Assembly: GCA_016879935.1 (NCBI GenBank)
Contig: JAACJQ010000312.1
Span: forward strand, 60,338 to 124,337
From: Archangiaceae bacterium
GTDB lineage: Bacteria > Myxococcota > Myxococcia > Myxococcales > Myxococcaceae
DNA: 64,000 bases
Direction of reading: 5' to 3'
In this document: piece by piece, positions 7,507 to 17,052 of the stretch
Numbering within the stretch: the first letter of the stretch is position 1
Layout of the letters: the number at the start of each line of letters is the position of its first letter
Program-made: the position numbers and the translations under genes
The notes under the pieces: generated by a model
Database searches by the model: none
The model's input: only the letters and a program-made list of their open reading frames with translations
Told to the model about the DNA's origin: nothing

Positions 7507-10500
7507 CTACGCAACTGCGTCGCCGTTCATCTCGCGGGTGAGCCGGTCGAGCTCCTCCTTGAGAATGTCGGCCGTCTTCAGCAACTGCTCCGGCTTGTGC
7601 AGCGACGAGATGAAGAAGCGCAGGCGCGCCATGTCTTCTTCGACCGCCGGGTAGAGAATCGGCTGCACGTTCACGCCGCGCGTCTTGAGCGCGTCGGACA
7701 GCTGCAGGCACAGCACCGAGTTGCCGATGATGGCAGGCACCACGGCCGAGTCCTTCGACATGCCGGTGTTGATGCCGCGCGCCTTGAGCACCTCGAGGAA
7801 GTACTTCGCGTTCTGCTGCAGCTTCTGAACGCGCTCGGGGTGCTTGAGCATCTGGTGCGTCGAGGCGAGGGCCGCGGCACAGTTCGGCGGTGAGAGGCCG
7901 ACCGAGTAGACGAAGCCCGGCGTCGTGTACTTGAGGTACTCGACGAGCGCGTGGCTGCCCGCGATGTAGCCGCCGCACGACGCGAACGACTTCGAGAGCG
8001 TGCCCATCCACATGTCGACGTCGGCGCGGTTGACGTTGAAGTACTCGCCCACGCCCTTGCCCGTCTTGCCGACGACGCCGGCGGAGTGCGCCTCGTCGAC
8101 CAGCATCATCGCCTTGTGCTTCTTCTTCACCTCGATGAACGCGGGCAGGTCGGGAATGTCACCGTCCATCGAGTAGGTGCCCTCGATGCAGATGAGCACG
8201 CGGCGGTAGTGCGGCCGCAGGCTGTTCAGCATGCGGTCGAGCGCGGCGAAGTCGTTGTGCGGGAACGGGCGGCGCTTCGCTCCCGACAGCTTCGCGCCCT
8301 GAATGATGGAGTCGTGCGCGAGCGCGTCGTGGAGGATGAGGTCTCCGGCTCCGACGATGTGGCCGATGACGGTCACGTTCGTCGCGTGGCCCGAGACGAG
8401 CGCGATGCAGTCTTCGGTGCCGAAGAAGTCGGCCAGCGCCAGCTCGAGCTCGCGGGTCAGCGGCTTCTCGCCCGACGCCACGCGGCTCGCCGACACCGAC
8501 GTGCCGTACTTCGCGATGGCGTCTTGCGCGGCCTTGGTGACGACCGGGTCGCCCGAGTTGCCGACGTAGTTGTACGAGGAGAAGTTGATCATCTCCTTGC
8601 CGTTGACGACGGTGGTGTCACCGCAGATGGCCTCGTGCACCGAGAAGTACGGGTTGCGCAGACCGAAGGCCTCGGCCATCTGCAGCCGCTCCTGGAGCGC
8701 CTCGTACTCGGGGAACTTCGCCGGATTCCACGACGACTCGTCGAGCGCGAGCGCCGGAGCGTTCACCTCTTCTGCGGGAGCCGCAGCCACCAGCTCGGGA
8801 GCCGGCGCAGGAGCCACCGGCGCCGCGACGACCGCGCGCGGAGCCGAAGCCTTCGGCGCCTGCGTGGTGAACTTCGGGTCGCGCTTCTTGAACTCGGCCT
8901 TCGCGCCCGTCATGTACGCGAGCACCTTGCCCTGCGCGTCCTGCCACACGAGCGTGCCGGCGAAGACGTCTTCCGACGCGGCCTCGAACGTCACGGTGCA
9001 CTTGATGGGGCCGAGCCCGAACGGCGCGAGCTGAACGAACTTGCCGACACCGACCGGGAAGCCGGCGCGCTGCTGCTTCGTCCACGCCCAGTAACCCGCG
9101 AGCTGGAACGAGGCGTCGATGATGAGCGGGTCGACCGCCCACGTCTGGCGCAGCGGCTCCTTCACCCAGTCAGCCGGCGTGCTGCCCTTCACCCAGCCCA
9201 CGACACCTTCGTCGGCGAGCGTGTCGATGCGCGTGATGCCCTGCAGCCGCGGCCCGTGGAACGTGAAGCCCTTGTAGAAGTCCTCGAGCGTCATCGGCAG
9301 CGGGCCCGACGAGACGAGCGACTTGATGGCGGGCTGCTCGCCGTTCGCGCCGAGCGTCACCGTGCCGGCGTACGAGCGCGCGTTGCCCTGCGAGAGCGTC
9401 ACCTTGAGCGGGCCGTTCTTGCCGCCACGCAGCTGCTCCGTCACCGAGACGTCGAGCCACGTGGTGTCGGGCACCAGAATCGCGCGCTCGAGGGCGAAGT
9501 CGCTCACCGTGAACGGCGTGAAGCCGGGCGTCGAGGTCTTCGCGACGTCGAGCGCCGCAGCGGTGACGTGGTCGAGCGCGGCCGCGAGCGGCACCACGCG
9601 CTGACCGGCCATCGTGTGGTCGTTCAGGTAGATGTGGTTGAGGCGCGAGACGGGGAACGTCGTCGAGTGCGTGAGCGTGCGCTCCGGCAGGTTGCGACCG
9701 AGGAGCACTTCACCCGAACCACCGAGCAGCTCGACCATGAACGCCGCGACGCCTTCGTCATCGGCGAGGAAGGTGACGCCGCTCGCCTTGAGCTCGGCCT
9801 TCTTGAAGCCGGGAATCTTCCGCGCCATCTCGGAGTCTTCCCACGGCGGCGAGTCGATGGTGACGCAGCGGGTTCCAGGGCGGGCGATGCGCGCCAGCAT
9901 GCGGTTCGCGGCCGAGTAGTCGGTCTGCGCCGCGTTGCCGAAGCGGCCGGCCCACGAGCCGACCCCCGCGAAGAGCACCAGCGAATCGGTCTTCGTCGCC
10001 TCGAGCAGCGCGAGGGCTCCGCCGACCTTCGTCTCGAGCACGCTGTCGACGCCGGCAATCGTCTTCTTCTCGACGAGCGCGTCAGCCAGCACACCGGCCG
10101 CGTGCACGATGCCGTCGATGCGGCCGTGCGCCGTGCGAATGCCGTCGACGACGGTCTTCACGTTCGCGGCGTCGCGCACGTCCATCGGGTGGTACGTGCA
10201 CGCCTTCGCGCCAGCCCCCTTCACCTGCGCGCAGGCCTTCGCGACTTCTTCCGACGGAGCCGAGCGCCCGGTGAGCGCAATCGTCGCGCCGGTCTGCTTC
10301 GCGAGCGCCTTGGCCAGCTTGAGGCCGAGGCCCTTCGCGCCACCGGTGACGAGAATGACCGACGAGGCGTTCAGGTTCGCGGCCTTCGCGGGCGCGGCCA
10401 TGGGCAGGAGCGAGACCGCGACGCGGCCCTGCTTCGTGAAGCCGACCTCGGTCGTGCGGTCACCCGAGAAGAGCTCGTCGACCAGGTGCGTGGCGAGCTC

Positions 10501-13500
10501 GTTCACGTTCAGCGTGGCGTCGACGTCGACGGCCTTCACCAGCGCGTCGGTCCACTCCTGAGCGAGCGCCTGCGTGAAGCCGATGGCGCCCGACTGCCCG
10601 AGCTGCTCCTTCGTGGAGCCACCGAGCCCGAAGCCGCCGCCGAGGCCGGTGACCGTGACGAACAGCTGCGCCTTCTCGGCCGTGAGCCGCTGCGCGAGCT
10701 GCAGCAGGTTGCGCGTCGAGGTCTTGTAGTCGCCCGACGCCGCGAGCTCGCCGAGGTGAATGATGCCGCCAAAGTCTCCAGCGGTGTTCAGGTCGCCCAG
10801 CGTCACTGCGACGTTGTGCTCACCGAGCTTCTTCGCGAGCGCCTCGGCCAGGCCCTTGCCGTCACGGGTGACGAGCACCGGCTTGTCGAACCGAATCACC
10901 GACTCCGTGAGCGACGCGAGCGGCGCGGGCGTCACCGTGGGCAACCGGCGCTCGACCGGCAGCGCAGCCGACGTGTCTTCCGCGACCTTCGTCACGCCCT
11001 TCGTGAGCGTCTCGGCGACGTAGTCGACGATGTTCAGCACGGTGGTGGAGCGTCCGAACAGCTCGCGCGGCAGACCGCCGAGCGTGGGGAACGCCTTGCC
11101 GATGGACTGGTCGAGCTCGACCAGCATGAGCGAGTCGAAGCCGAGCTCACCGACCAGCGTCTGCTCGTTCTTGAGGCTCGCGATGGGGAACGCCGAGATG
11201 CGCGCGACGGCCTCGAGCACCTTCGCCTGCGCCTGCGGGCGAACATCGACGACGGGCGCCGCAGCAGGAGCCGCTTCCTTCTTCTCGGGCTCCTTCGAAG
11301 CGACGAGGTTCGAGAAGTTCACCGGCTTGGCGGCCGTGTGACCGTTGCCGTTCGCGCCGTTGGTGCCGTTGATGTGCGGCGCCTGCGTCTGCATCACGAC
11401 GGGCATGGTGACGGGCTGCTGCATGACGGTGGCGCCGACCGCGCCAGACGCCGACGCCTGCATCGACGTCACCTGCGCCATGGCCTGCACCAACTGCGGC
11501 GCCTGGCCGGTGGCGAGCGACGCAATCGCGTTCGACTGCGCCTTCAGAATCTCGGCCTGGCTCTGCAGCAACTGCATCTGCTGCTGGAAGAGGGCGATGA
11601 GGTTGTCCATGGGGACTCCACGTGAGGCGGGAAGAGAAGCGGTGAAAGAAGGCGTTCCGACGGAGGCTCCGGAAGGAACCTGCGCCGCAGGCATGAGCTG
11701 CTGACGGGGCGCGCGCTGCACCCGCTCGATGGCCCAGTACTTCTGCGTCTCGAGCAGCGAGGGCGGCAGCAGCGCCATCGTGGTGCGGTCGAAGAGCGGC
11801 GCCGCGTTCACCGGAGCGCCCTTCACCCACATGGCCGCGAGCGTCTGGAAGAACGGCATCACGCCATCGGCGCCATCGGCGGAGCCGAGCGTGAAGAAGC
11901 CCTGCGCGTTCTTCGCGACCCCGCGAGCGAACGAGGTGAGCGCGTTGCCGGCACCGACCTGCACGAAGACGGAGGCGCCGAGCGTGAGGCACGACTCGAG
12001 GCCGTCGACGAAGCGCACCGGCGCCGTCGCGTGCTTGACCCAGATGGCCTTCGCGTCGCTGACCGAGTCGTAGGTGCGGCCCGAGATGCAGGACACGACC
12101 GCGCGCTGCGGCGGGTGCACCGCGAGCTCGCTGATCAGCTTCTGCATGCCGGCGTCGATGCCCGCCATGAGCGGCGAGTGGAACGCGTGCGACACGTCGA
12201 GGCGCGTGCACTTGAGGCCCGCGTCGGTGAGCAGCTTCTGCGCCGCTTCGATGCCCGACGTCGTGCCCGAGAGCACCACCTGCGTCGGGTGGTTGTGGTT
12301 CGCGAGGGAAACGCCCGTGAGCTTCGGCAGGAACGGCTCGACGGCGCTGGCCTCGGCCATCACCGCGAGCATGGCGCCCGGGTCGGTGAGCTTCAGCGCG
12401 TTCATCAGCTGCCCACGCCGCGCGACGAGACGAACCGAGTCTTCCGCGCTCAGCATTCCCGCCGAGGCCGCAGCAGCGAACTCACCGAGCGAGTGACCGA
12501 GCGCGACGTCGGCCGAGACGCCGAGCGTGCCGAGGAACTCCGAGAGCGCGAGGCCGAGCGCCGCCATCGCGGGCTGACACACTTCCGTGCGCGTGAGGTG
12601 CGCCTGCGCCGCCGCGAGGTTCGAGCGGTCTTTCGGGTACAGCGCATCGACGATGGAGCAGCCGGCCGCGTCCTTCGCCGCCGCGTCGAGCTCAGCCAGG
12701 CGCTGCGAGAGGAACGGGAAGCGCTTGACGAGGTCTTCGAGCAGCCCGACCTTCTGCGCGCCCTGACCCGGGTAGAGGAACGCGAGCTTGCGCGACTCCG
12801 CGGGCACCGGCGCTTCGGCGTACGCGACGCCAGCAGGCATCGGCTGGTGGTTCGTGAGCGCCGCCTGCAGCCCCTGGAGCGTGTTGATCAGCTGCTCCCG
12901 CGAGGTCGCGAGGAAGGCCGCGCGCGCGTCGAACGCCTGACGGTTCGCGAGCGCCGCAGCGACCGAAGCGACCGACAGCTGGTGCTTCTCGACGTGCGCA
13001 GCGAGCTGCTGGGCCGACTGCGCGAGCAGCGCAGGCGTTGGCGCCGAGAGGAGGACCAGCTGCGGCTCGAGCGCAGTCGCGGCAATCGTGGCAGCGCGCT
13101 TCGGCGGCTCTTCGATGACGACGTGCGCGTTCGTTCCACCGAAGCCGAACGACGACACGGCCGCGCGCTTCGGCGTTCCGGCCTTCGTGGTCCACGGCAC
13201 CGCCTGGTGCGTGAGCTTGAACGGCGAGTTCGGCAGGTCGAGCTTCGGGTTCAGCTCGGCGATGGCCGGCTGCGGCGGAATGACGCCGTGGTGCATCATC
13301 AGGCACGTCTTGATGAAGCCCGCGACTCCGGCGGCCGACATCGTGTGACCGACGTTCGCCTTGATGCTGCCGAGCCAGCAGTACTGCTCGTCGACCGGCT
13401 TGCCGAGGCGCTCCGAGAAGAACTGCCGAAGCGCTCCGACCTCGACCACGTCGCCCACCGTCGTCGCCGTGCCGTGCGTCTCGACATACGTGATGCTGTC

Positions 13501-14511
13501 GACGCCGAAGTCGAGCTCGGCGTGCGCGCGGCGCATCGCGTCTTTCTGGCCTTCGGGGCGCGGCGTCATCGGGCCTTCGCCACGGCCGTCGTTGTTGCAG
13601 CCCGAGCCCTTGATGACGGCGTACACGCGGTCGCCGTCACGGAGCGCGTCGTCGAGCCGCTTCAGAATCACCACACCAACGCCCTCGCCCATCACGAAGC
13701 CGTCGGCCTTCGCGTCGAACGGCCGGCACGCGCCCGAGGGCGAGATGGCGCCGATGCGCGAGAAGCCGATGAGGTTGTCGGGGCCGAGGTTCAGGTACAC
13801 GCCGCCAGCGACGGCCATGTTCACGACACCAGCGCGCAAGTTCACCGCCGCTTCGTGAATCGCCACCAGCGCCGACGAGCACGCCGCGTCGATCTGCATC
13901 GCGGGGCCGCTCAGGTCGAACGTCTGCGAGACCGAGCAGGCGATCATGTTGAGCAGCCCGCCGGCGATGGAGAACGCGCGCGCGGGAACGACGTCGGCCA
14001 CCGAGGCGCGAACGGCCTCCTGCTCGGCGGTGGAGAGGTTGTCTCCGTACTCGCCGTTCACCATCTGCATCGCGCGGTGCCGCGCGGTCATCAGGTCGCG
14101 GTACTCGCTGACCGAGGCGCCGAGGAAGACGCCCGTGTGCAGCTTGTCGAACGGCTTCGTGTCGTAGCCCGCGTCCTGCAACGCCTGGCGCGTCGCTTCG
14201 ATGGCGAGCCGCTGCTGCGGATCCATCACCTGCACGCGGCGCGGCGCCATGCCGTAGTGCAGGGCCGCGAACTCGTCGACGCCGTCGATGAAGGCGCCCT
14301 TGAGCATGTACGTCTTGTCGGCGGCGCGCAGGTCCTTCGTGTCGACGAACGCCGAGTGCTTCCACCGCGACTCGTCGATGTTCTCGAACGTCACCTCGCC
14401 CGTCGAGACGACCTTCCACAGCTCGGGCAGGTCTTTCGCGTGCGGAAAACGGCAGGCCATGCCGACGACGGCAATCGGGGCGTTCTTCGATGAAGACGCA
14501 GACTGACTCAC
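7507..14511 (-). CDS. polyketide synthase KS-AT-ACP-KR-DH fused to alpha-oxoamine synthase
   Basis: This roughly 2334-residue megasynthase (GTG at 14511, TGAGG upstream; an in-frame GTG at 14583 is less likely) is cytosolic. Domains in order: ketosynthase (about 8-465; DAACSS with Cys211, ETHGTAT, NVGHTMSAAG); malonyl-type acyltransferase (about 575-890; GHSLGE with Ser674, HAFH); a Gln/Ala/Pro linker; ACP (GFDSLM, Ser1127); two-part ketoreductase (VTGGAKGLG, Tyr1532 in TDYSAAN); hot-dog dehydratase (HTMAGQRVVP, His1632; IDASFQ); and a C-terminal PLP-dependent alpha-oxoamine synthase (about 1925-2320; LHDALAHDS, EGTYSMDGD, VDEAHSAG, SKSF with PLP Lys2174). There is no enoylreductase or thioesterase. 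The KS-to-DH order resembles iterative enediyne/PUFA-type synthases. The terminal domain should release the chain by decarboxylative condensation with an amino acid, giving an alpha-aminoketone. The substrate amino acid cannot be read from the sequence. Confidence 0.92.
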   Translation of the reverse strand: MSQSASSSKNAPIAVVGMACRFPHAKDLPELWKVVSTGEVTFENIDESRWKHSAFVDTKDLRAADKTYMLKGAFIDGVDEFAALHYGMAPRRVQVMDPQQRLAIEATRQALQDAGYDTKPFDKLHTGVFLGASVSEYRDLMTARHRAMQMVNGEYGDNLSTAEQEAVRASVADVVPARAFSIAGGLLNMIACSVSQTFDLSGPAMQIDAACSSALVAIHEAAVNLRAGVVNMAVAGGVYLNLGPDNLIGFSRIGAISPSGACRPFDAKADGFVMGEGVGVVILKRLDDALRDGDRVYAVIKGSGCNNDGRGEGPMTPRPEGQKDAMRRAHAELDFGVDSITYVETHGTATTVGDVVEVGALRQFFSERLGKPVDEQYCWLGSIKANVGHTMSAAGVAGFIKTCLMMHHGVIPPQPAIAELNPKLDLPNSPFKLTHQAVPWTTKAGTPKRAAVSSFGFGGTNAHVVIEEPPKRAATIAATALEPQLVLLSAPTPALLAQSAQQLAAHVEKHQLSVASVAAALANRQAFDARAAFLATSREQLINTLQGLQAALTNHQPMPAGVAYAEAPVPAESRKLAFLYPGQGAQKVGLLEDLVKRFPFLSQRLAELDAAAKDAAGCSIVDALYPKDRSNLAAAQAHLTRTEVCQPAMAALGLALSEFLGTLGVSADVALGHSLGEFAAAASAGMLSAEDSVRLVARRGQLMNALKLTDPGAMLAVMAEASAVEPFLPKLTGVSLANHNHPTQVVLSGTTSGIEAAQKLLTDAGLKCTRLDVSHAFHSPLMAGIDAGMQKLISELAVHPPQRAVVSCISGRTYDSVSDAKAIWVKHATAPVRFVDGLESCLTLGASVFVQVGAGNALTSFARGVAKNAQGFFTLGSADGADGVMPFFQTLAAMWVKGAPVNAAPLFDRTTMALLPPSLLETQKYWAIERVQRAPRQQLMPAAQVPSGASVGTPSFTASLPASRGVPMDNLIALFQQQMQLLQSQAEILKAQSNAIASLATGQAPQLVQAMAQVTSMQASASGAVGATVMQQPVTMPVVMQTQAPHINGTNGANGNGHTAAKPVNFSNLVASKEPEKKEAAPAAAPVVDVRPQAQAKVLEAVARISAFPIASLKNEQTLVGELGFDSLMLVELDQSIGKAFPTLGGLPRELFGRSTTVLNIVDYVAETLTKGVTKVAEDTSAALPVERRLPTVTPAPLASLTESVIRFDKPVLVTRDGKGLAEALAKKLGEHNVAVTLGDLNTAGDFGGIIHLGELAASGDYKTSTRNLLQLAQRLTAEKAQLFVTVTGLGGGFGLGGSTKEQLGQSGAIGFTQALAQEWTDALVKAVDVDATLNVNELATHLVDELFSGDRTTEVGFTKQGRVAVSLLPMAAPAKAANLNASSVILVTGGAKGLGLKLAKALAKQTGATIALTGRSAPSEEVAKACAQVKGAGAKACTYHPMDVRDAANVKTVVDGIRTAHGRIDGIVHAAGVLADALVEKKTIAGVDSVLETKVGGALALLEATKTDSLVLFAGVGSWAGRFGNAAQTDYSAANRMLARIARPGTRCVTIDSPPWEDSEMARKIPGFKKAELKASGVTFLADDEGVAAFMVELLGGSGEVLLGRNLPERTLTHSTTFPVSRLNHIYLNDHTMAGQRVVPLAAALDHVTAAALDVAKTSTPGFTPFTVSDFALERAILVPDTTWLDVSVTEQLRGGKNGPLKVTLSQGNARSYAGTVTLGANGEQPAIKSLVSSGPLPMTLEDFYKGFTFHGPRLQGITRIDTLADEGVVGWVKGSTPADWVKEPLRQTWAVDPLIIDASFQLAGYWAWTKQQRAGFPVGVGKFVQLAPFGLGPIKCTVTFEAASEDVFAGTLVWQDAQGKVLAYMTGAKAEFKKRDPKFTTQAPKASAPRAVVAAPVAPAPAPELVAAAPAEEVNAPALALDESSWNPAKFPEYEALQERLQMAEAFGLRNPYFSVHEAICGDTTVVNGKEMINFSSYNYVGNSGDPVVTKAAQDAIAKYGTSVSASRVASGEKPLTRELELALADFFGTEDCIALVSGHATNVTVIGHIVGAGDLILHDALAHDSIIQGAKLSGAKRRPFPHNDFAALDRMLNSLRPHYRRVLICIEGTYSMDGDIPDLPAFIEVKKKHKAMMLVDEAHSAGVVGKTGKGVGEYFNVNRADVDMWMGTLSKSFASCGGYIAGSHALVEYLKYTTPGFVYSVGLSPPNCAAALASTHQMLKHPERVQKLQQNAKYFLEVLKARGINTGMSKDSAVVPAIIGNSVLCLQLSDALKTRGVNVQPILYPAVEEDMARLRFFISSLHKPEQLLKTADILKEELDRLTREMNGDAVA

Positions 14512-14605
14512 GAGAACCTCAGGCCAGGTGACTCGCCACGAGACTTCGCGGCGAGGTGAGACTTGGAGCGGCTCCGCGGTCACCGCGACCGGAGAGCCAC
14601 GGCCA

Positions 14606-14866
14606 TCACCACGTCACTTCGGAGCCGGCCGGCATCAGGCGCTTCACGAGCCCGCCGAGGTCGGCGACCGTCTGCACCTTCGCGAGGTCTTCGTCCGGCA
14701 TGCGAATGTTCAGCTTCTCTTCGAAGTGCGCGACGAGCTCCATGACCGCGACGGAGTCGAGGCCGAGCTTCGAGATGACGGTCGCGCCCGAGAGGTTGTC
14801 GAGCTTCTTGCCCGAGACTTCGAGAGCGGCCTGAGCGAACAGCGTGGGGATGTGAACGGTTGCCAT
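14606..14866 (-). CDS. acyl carrier protein
   Basis: The 86-residue protein is a stand-alone carrier with the phosphopantetheine site LGLDSVAVMEL (Ser38) and the four-helix pattern of type II ACPs. The second half (FEEKLNIRMPDEDLAKVQTVADLGGLV) is typical of carriers that work with ligases or synthases. It lies between the acyl-AMP ligase (67 bp upstream) and the PKS (94 bp downstream). Its likely job is to receive the acyl chain from the ligase and hand it to the PKS ketosynthase. A purine-rich GAAGG precedes the ATG at a slightly long distance. Confidence 0.93.
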   Translation of the reverse strand: MATVHIPTLFAQAALEVSGKKLDNLSGATVISKLGLDSVAVMELVAHFEEKLNIRMPDEDLAKVQTVADLGGLVKRLMPAGSEVTW

Positions 14867-14933
14867 GGTGATGAGTGCCTTCGTGTGTGACGTCAGTGTT
14901 GAGACTGCGTGTTGCCAGAGGACTGCAGGTTGA

Positions 14934-16829
14934 TCAGAAGAGCCGCGTGAGGCGGTTCGAGAAGTAGTCGCCGGCGAGCTTCAGCTTGCCGAGCGCGTCG
15001 TCGACCGAGCGCACCTCGAGGGCGTGCTCCACGACGCGGCGGGCGCGGTGACGCGAACGGCCGAGCAGCGAGAGCGCGACGTGACGGGCCAGCACGACCT
15101 TCTCGGCGTTCGAGCCGATGGTGCGGTTGCCCTCTTTGCCGACGGTGCCGTCGAGGTACTGCTGCCGCGTCTTCGAGCGCTGCAGCTTGCCGCTCGAGGT
15201 CTTGGGCAGCGAGCCGACCGGGCACACCACGACGTCGGTGGGGGTGAGCTGCATCTGCTCGACGATGCGCTGCTTGACCGACTCCTTGAGCGCCTCGAGC
15301 TCGGTCTCGCTGTTGGTGCGGGCCTCGAGCACGATGATCAGCTCTTCACTCGCCGCGCCGGGCTTCGAGAACGCGACCGAGGAGCCCTTGCGAACGCCGG
15401 CCATGTCGTCGACGAGCCACTCGAGCCGCTGCGGGTCGTAGTTGCGCCCGTTGATGATGATGATGTCCTTCTTGCGACCCACGATGTAGACGTTGCCGTT
15501 CGCGAGGTAGCCGAGGTCTCCGGTCTTGAGCCACCCGCCGCCGAACGTGCGCTCGGTCGCGTCGGGGTCGCGGAAGTAGCCCTTCGCCACGCTCGGGCCA
15601 CGCACCTGAATCTCACCGATGCGGCGCTCCGGCAGGCGCTTGCCTTCGTCGTCGAAGATGCCGACCTCGTGACCGGGGAAGGTCTTGCCGCAGTTCACGA
15701 CCTCCTGCGCTTTGCCTTCGGTCAGCTTCGAGATGTGCACCGGCTCGGCCGTGCGCTGCTTCTGGTACGCGTCGGAGTCGATGACGTCGGTCGAGAGCGT
15801 CTCGTCCATACCGATGAAGCTGATGGCGAGCGTCGCTTCGGCCATGCCGTAGCAGGGCAGCAGCGCGTTGGGGTTCAGCTTCGCCTTCGAGAGGGTCTCG
15901 ACGAAGGTGCGCATGGTGCCCGGGTTGATGGGCTCGGCGCCGCAGCCGAAGGCCTTGACGCACGAGAGGTCCCACTTGGCGAGCTGCTCGGGCTTGCTGC
16001 GCTTGGTGGCGAGCGCGTACGCGAAGTTCGGCGCGAAGGTGATGGTGCCGCGCACGCGGTGAATGGTCTCGAACCACAGCGTCGCGCTGCGCACGAAGGC
16101 CATCGTCGGAATGAAGGTGACCTGCACCTTGTGGAACATGGGGGCGATGACGAAGCCGATGAGGCCCATGTCGTGGTACAGCGGCAGCCACGAGACGCCG
16201 TGGTCGGTCGCGGAGTCCGACTTCAGCCCGTCGACCATGATGGCCCAGGCGTTCGCGCGAAGGTTCCCGTGGGTCACCGCCACGCCCTTCGGCGTCGACG
16301 TCGAGCCCGAGGTGAACTGCAGGAACGCGAGGTCGTCTTCGCTCACCTGCGCGGGGTCTTGCGAGACGCCTTCGGGCGCCGGGCCCTTCAGCTCTTCAGC
16401 CGTGATGACGCCCTTGAGCGACTTCACGTGCGTGAGGCCGGCCCAGAGCACCTGCTGCATCTTCGACAGGGTGATGAGGTACGTGGGCTCGGCCTTGTTG
16501 AGCACCGCGACCATCGTGTCTTTGTACGAGTCGAGCTTGCCGAGCGAGAGCGGCGGGTAGAGCGGCACCGGAACGAGGCCGGCCCACACCGCACCGAGGA
16601 ACGTCGGCACGAAGTCTTCGCCGTCGGGCAGCACCATGGCCACCCGGTCGCCCTTCTTCAGGCCGTACTTGCGCAGGTGGGCGGCCCGCTTCATCGCCTC
16701 GGAGCGCAGGGCGTCCCACGAGAGGAAGAGCTCCTTCTGGTCGCGATCGAGGAAGGTGTACCCCTTCTCGGTCATGCCTTTCGACTCGTCGATGGCTGCG
16801 ATCAGGTTGGGTGCGTTCCACTGCGCCAT
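14934..16829 (-). CDS. long-chain fatty acyl-AMP ligase (FAAL-type)
   Basis: The 631-residue ANL-superfamily enzyme has the adenylation motifs FTSGSTSTPKGV (from residue 172), YHDMGL (218-223), CYGMAEATL and WLKTGDLG. GRKKDIIIINGRNYDP follows, and the catalytic lysine region PKTSSGKLQRSKTR is near residue 545. The opening (YTFLDRD...LSWDAL) and the GVSWLPLYHDMGLIG context are typical of FAALs, which adenylate free fatty acids and pass them to an ACP rather than CoA. A tail of about 65 residues after the ligase core is unassigned. A strong GGAGG precedes the ATG. It is the first gene of the operon with the ACP, PKS-AOS and methyltransferase, and so probably selects the starter chain. Confidence 0.9.
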   Translation of the reverse strand: MAQWNAPNLIAAIDESKGMTEKGYTFLDRDQKELFLSWDALRSEAMKRAAHLRKYGLKKGDRVAMVLPDGEDFVPTFLGAVWAGLVPVPLYPPLSLGKLDSYKDTMVAVLNKAEPTYLITLSKMQQVLWAGLTHVKSLKGVITAEELKGPAPEGVSQDPAQVSEDDLAFLQFTSGSTSTPKGVAVTHGNLRANAWAIMVDGLKSDSATDHGVSWLPLYHDMGLIGFVIAPMFHKVQVTFIPTMAFVRSATLWFETIHRVRGTITFAPNFAYALATKRSKPEQLAKWDLSCVKAFGCGAEPINPGTMRTFVETLSKAKLNPNALLPCYGMAEATLAISFIGMDETLSTDVIDSDAYQKQRTAEPVHISKLTEGKAQEVVNCGKTFPGHEVGIFDDEGKRLPERRIGEIQVRGPSVAKGYFRDPDATERTFGGGWLKTGDLGYLANGNVYIVGRKKDIIIINGRNYDPQRLEWLVDDMAGVRKGSSVAFSKPGAASEELIIVLEARTNSETELEALKESVKQRIVEQMQLTPTDVVVCPVGSLPKTSSGKLQRSKTRQQYLDGTVGKEGNRTIGSNAEKVVLARHVALSLLGRSRHRARRVVEHALEVRSVDDALGKLKLAGDYFSNRLTRLF

Positions 16830-17013
16830 GGGGCCTCCGGGGGTGCGTTTCGAAGAACGCGCTCAATAGGGAGGACACTTCAGAGGGTCAAGACAGCGAA
16901 CCCTCTCGTGACACCCTTGAAACGCTCCCAGGCGAGTCTCCCGCTGCCCCATGACGCACGAATGACGCAGGTCATACGGACGGTTAGCGGGTCAGCCACC
17001 GAACCGTGAGCAG

Positions 17014-17033
17014 AACGATGCGCAAACGATGCG
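17014..17033. promoter_or_regulatory. direct repeat AACGATGCG x2
   Basis: The 9-mer AACGATGCG occurs at 17014-17022 and 17025-17033, an 11-bp period that places both copies on the same DNA face. The pair is flanked by GAAC and GTTC. Such spacing is typical of a tandem response-regulator or similar dimer site. It lies about 185 bp upstream of the acyl ligase start. No regulator gene is adjacent, so the binder is unknown. Confidence 0.4.
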
Positions 17034-17052
17034 GTTCTGAATGGGCAATCTC

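Noticed and set aside
7951..11625. 1224-codon open frame on the plus strand
   Set aside because: It is antisense to the PKS, Arg-rich and without domains. GC-rich coding DNA leaves long open frames on the opposite strand.
7507..16829. Polyunsaturated fatty acid or enediyne synthase
   Set aside because: The KS-AT-ACP-KR-DH order is similar, but there is one ACP rather than a tandem array, no partner pfa or enediyne genes, and the protein ends in an alpha-oxoamine synthase.
12031..17009. Long plus-strand frames across the PKS 5' end and acyl ligase
   Set aside because: Shadows of the minus-strand genes, with low-complexity Arg/Ala/Val composition and no recognisable domain.
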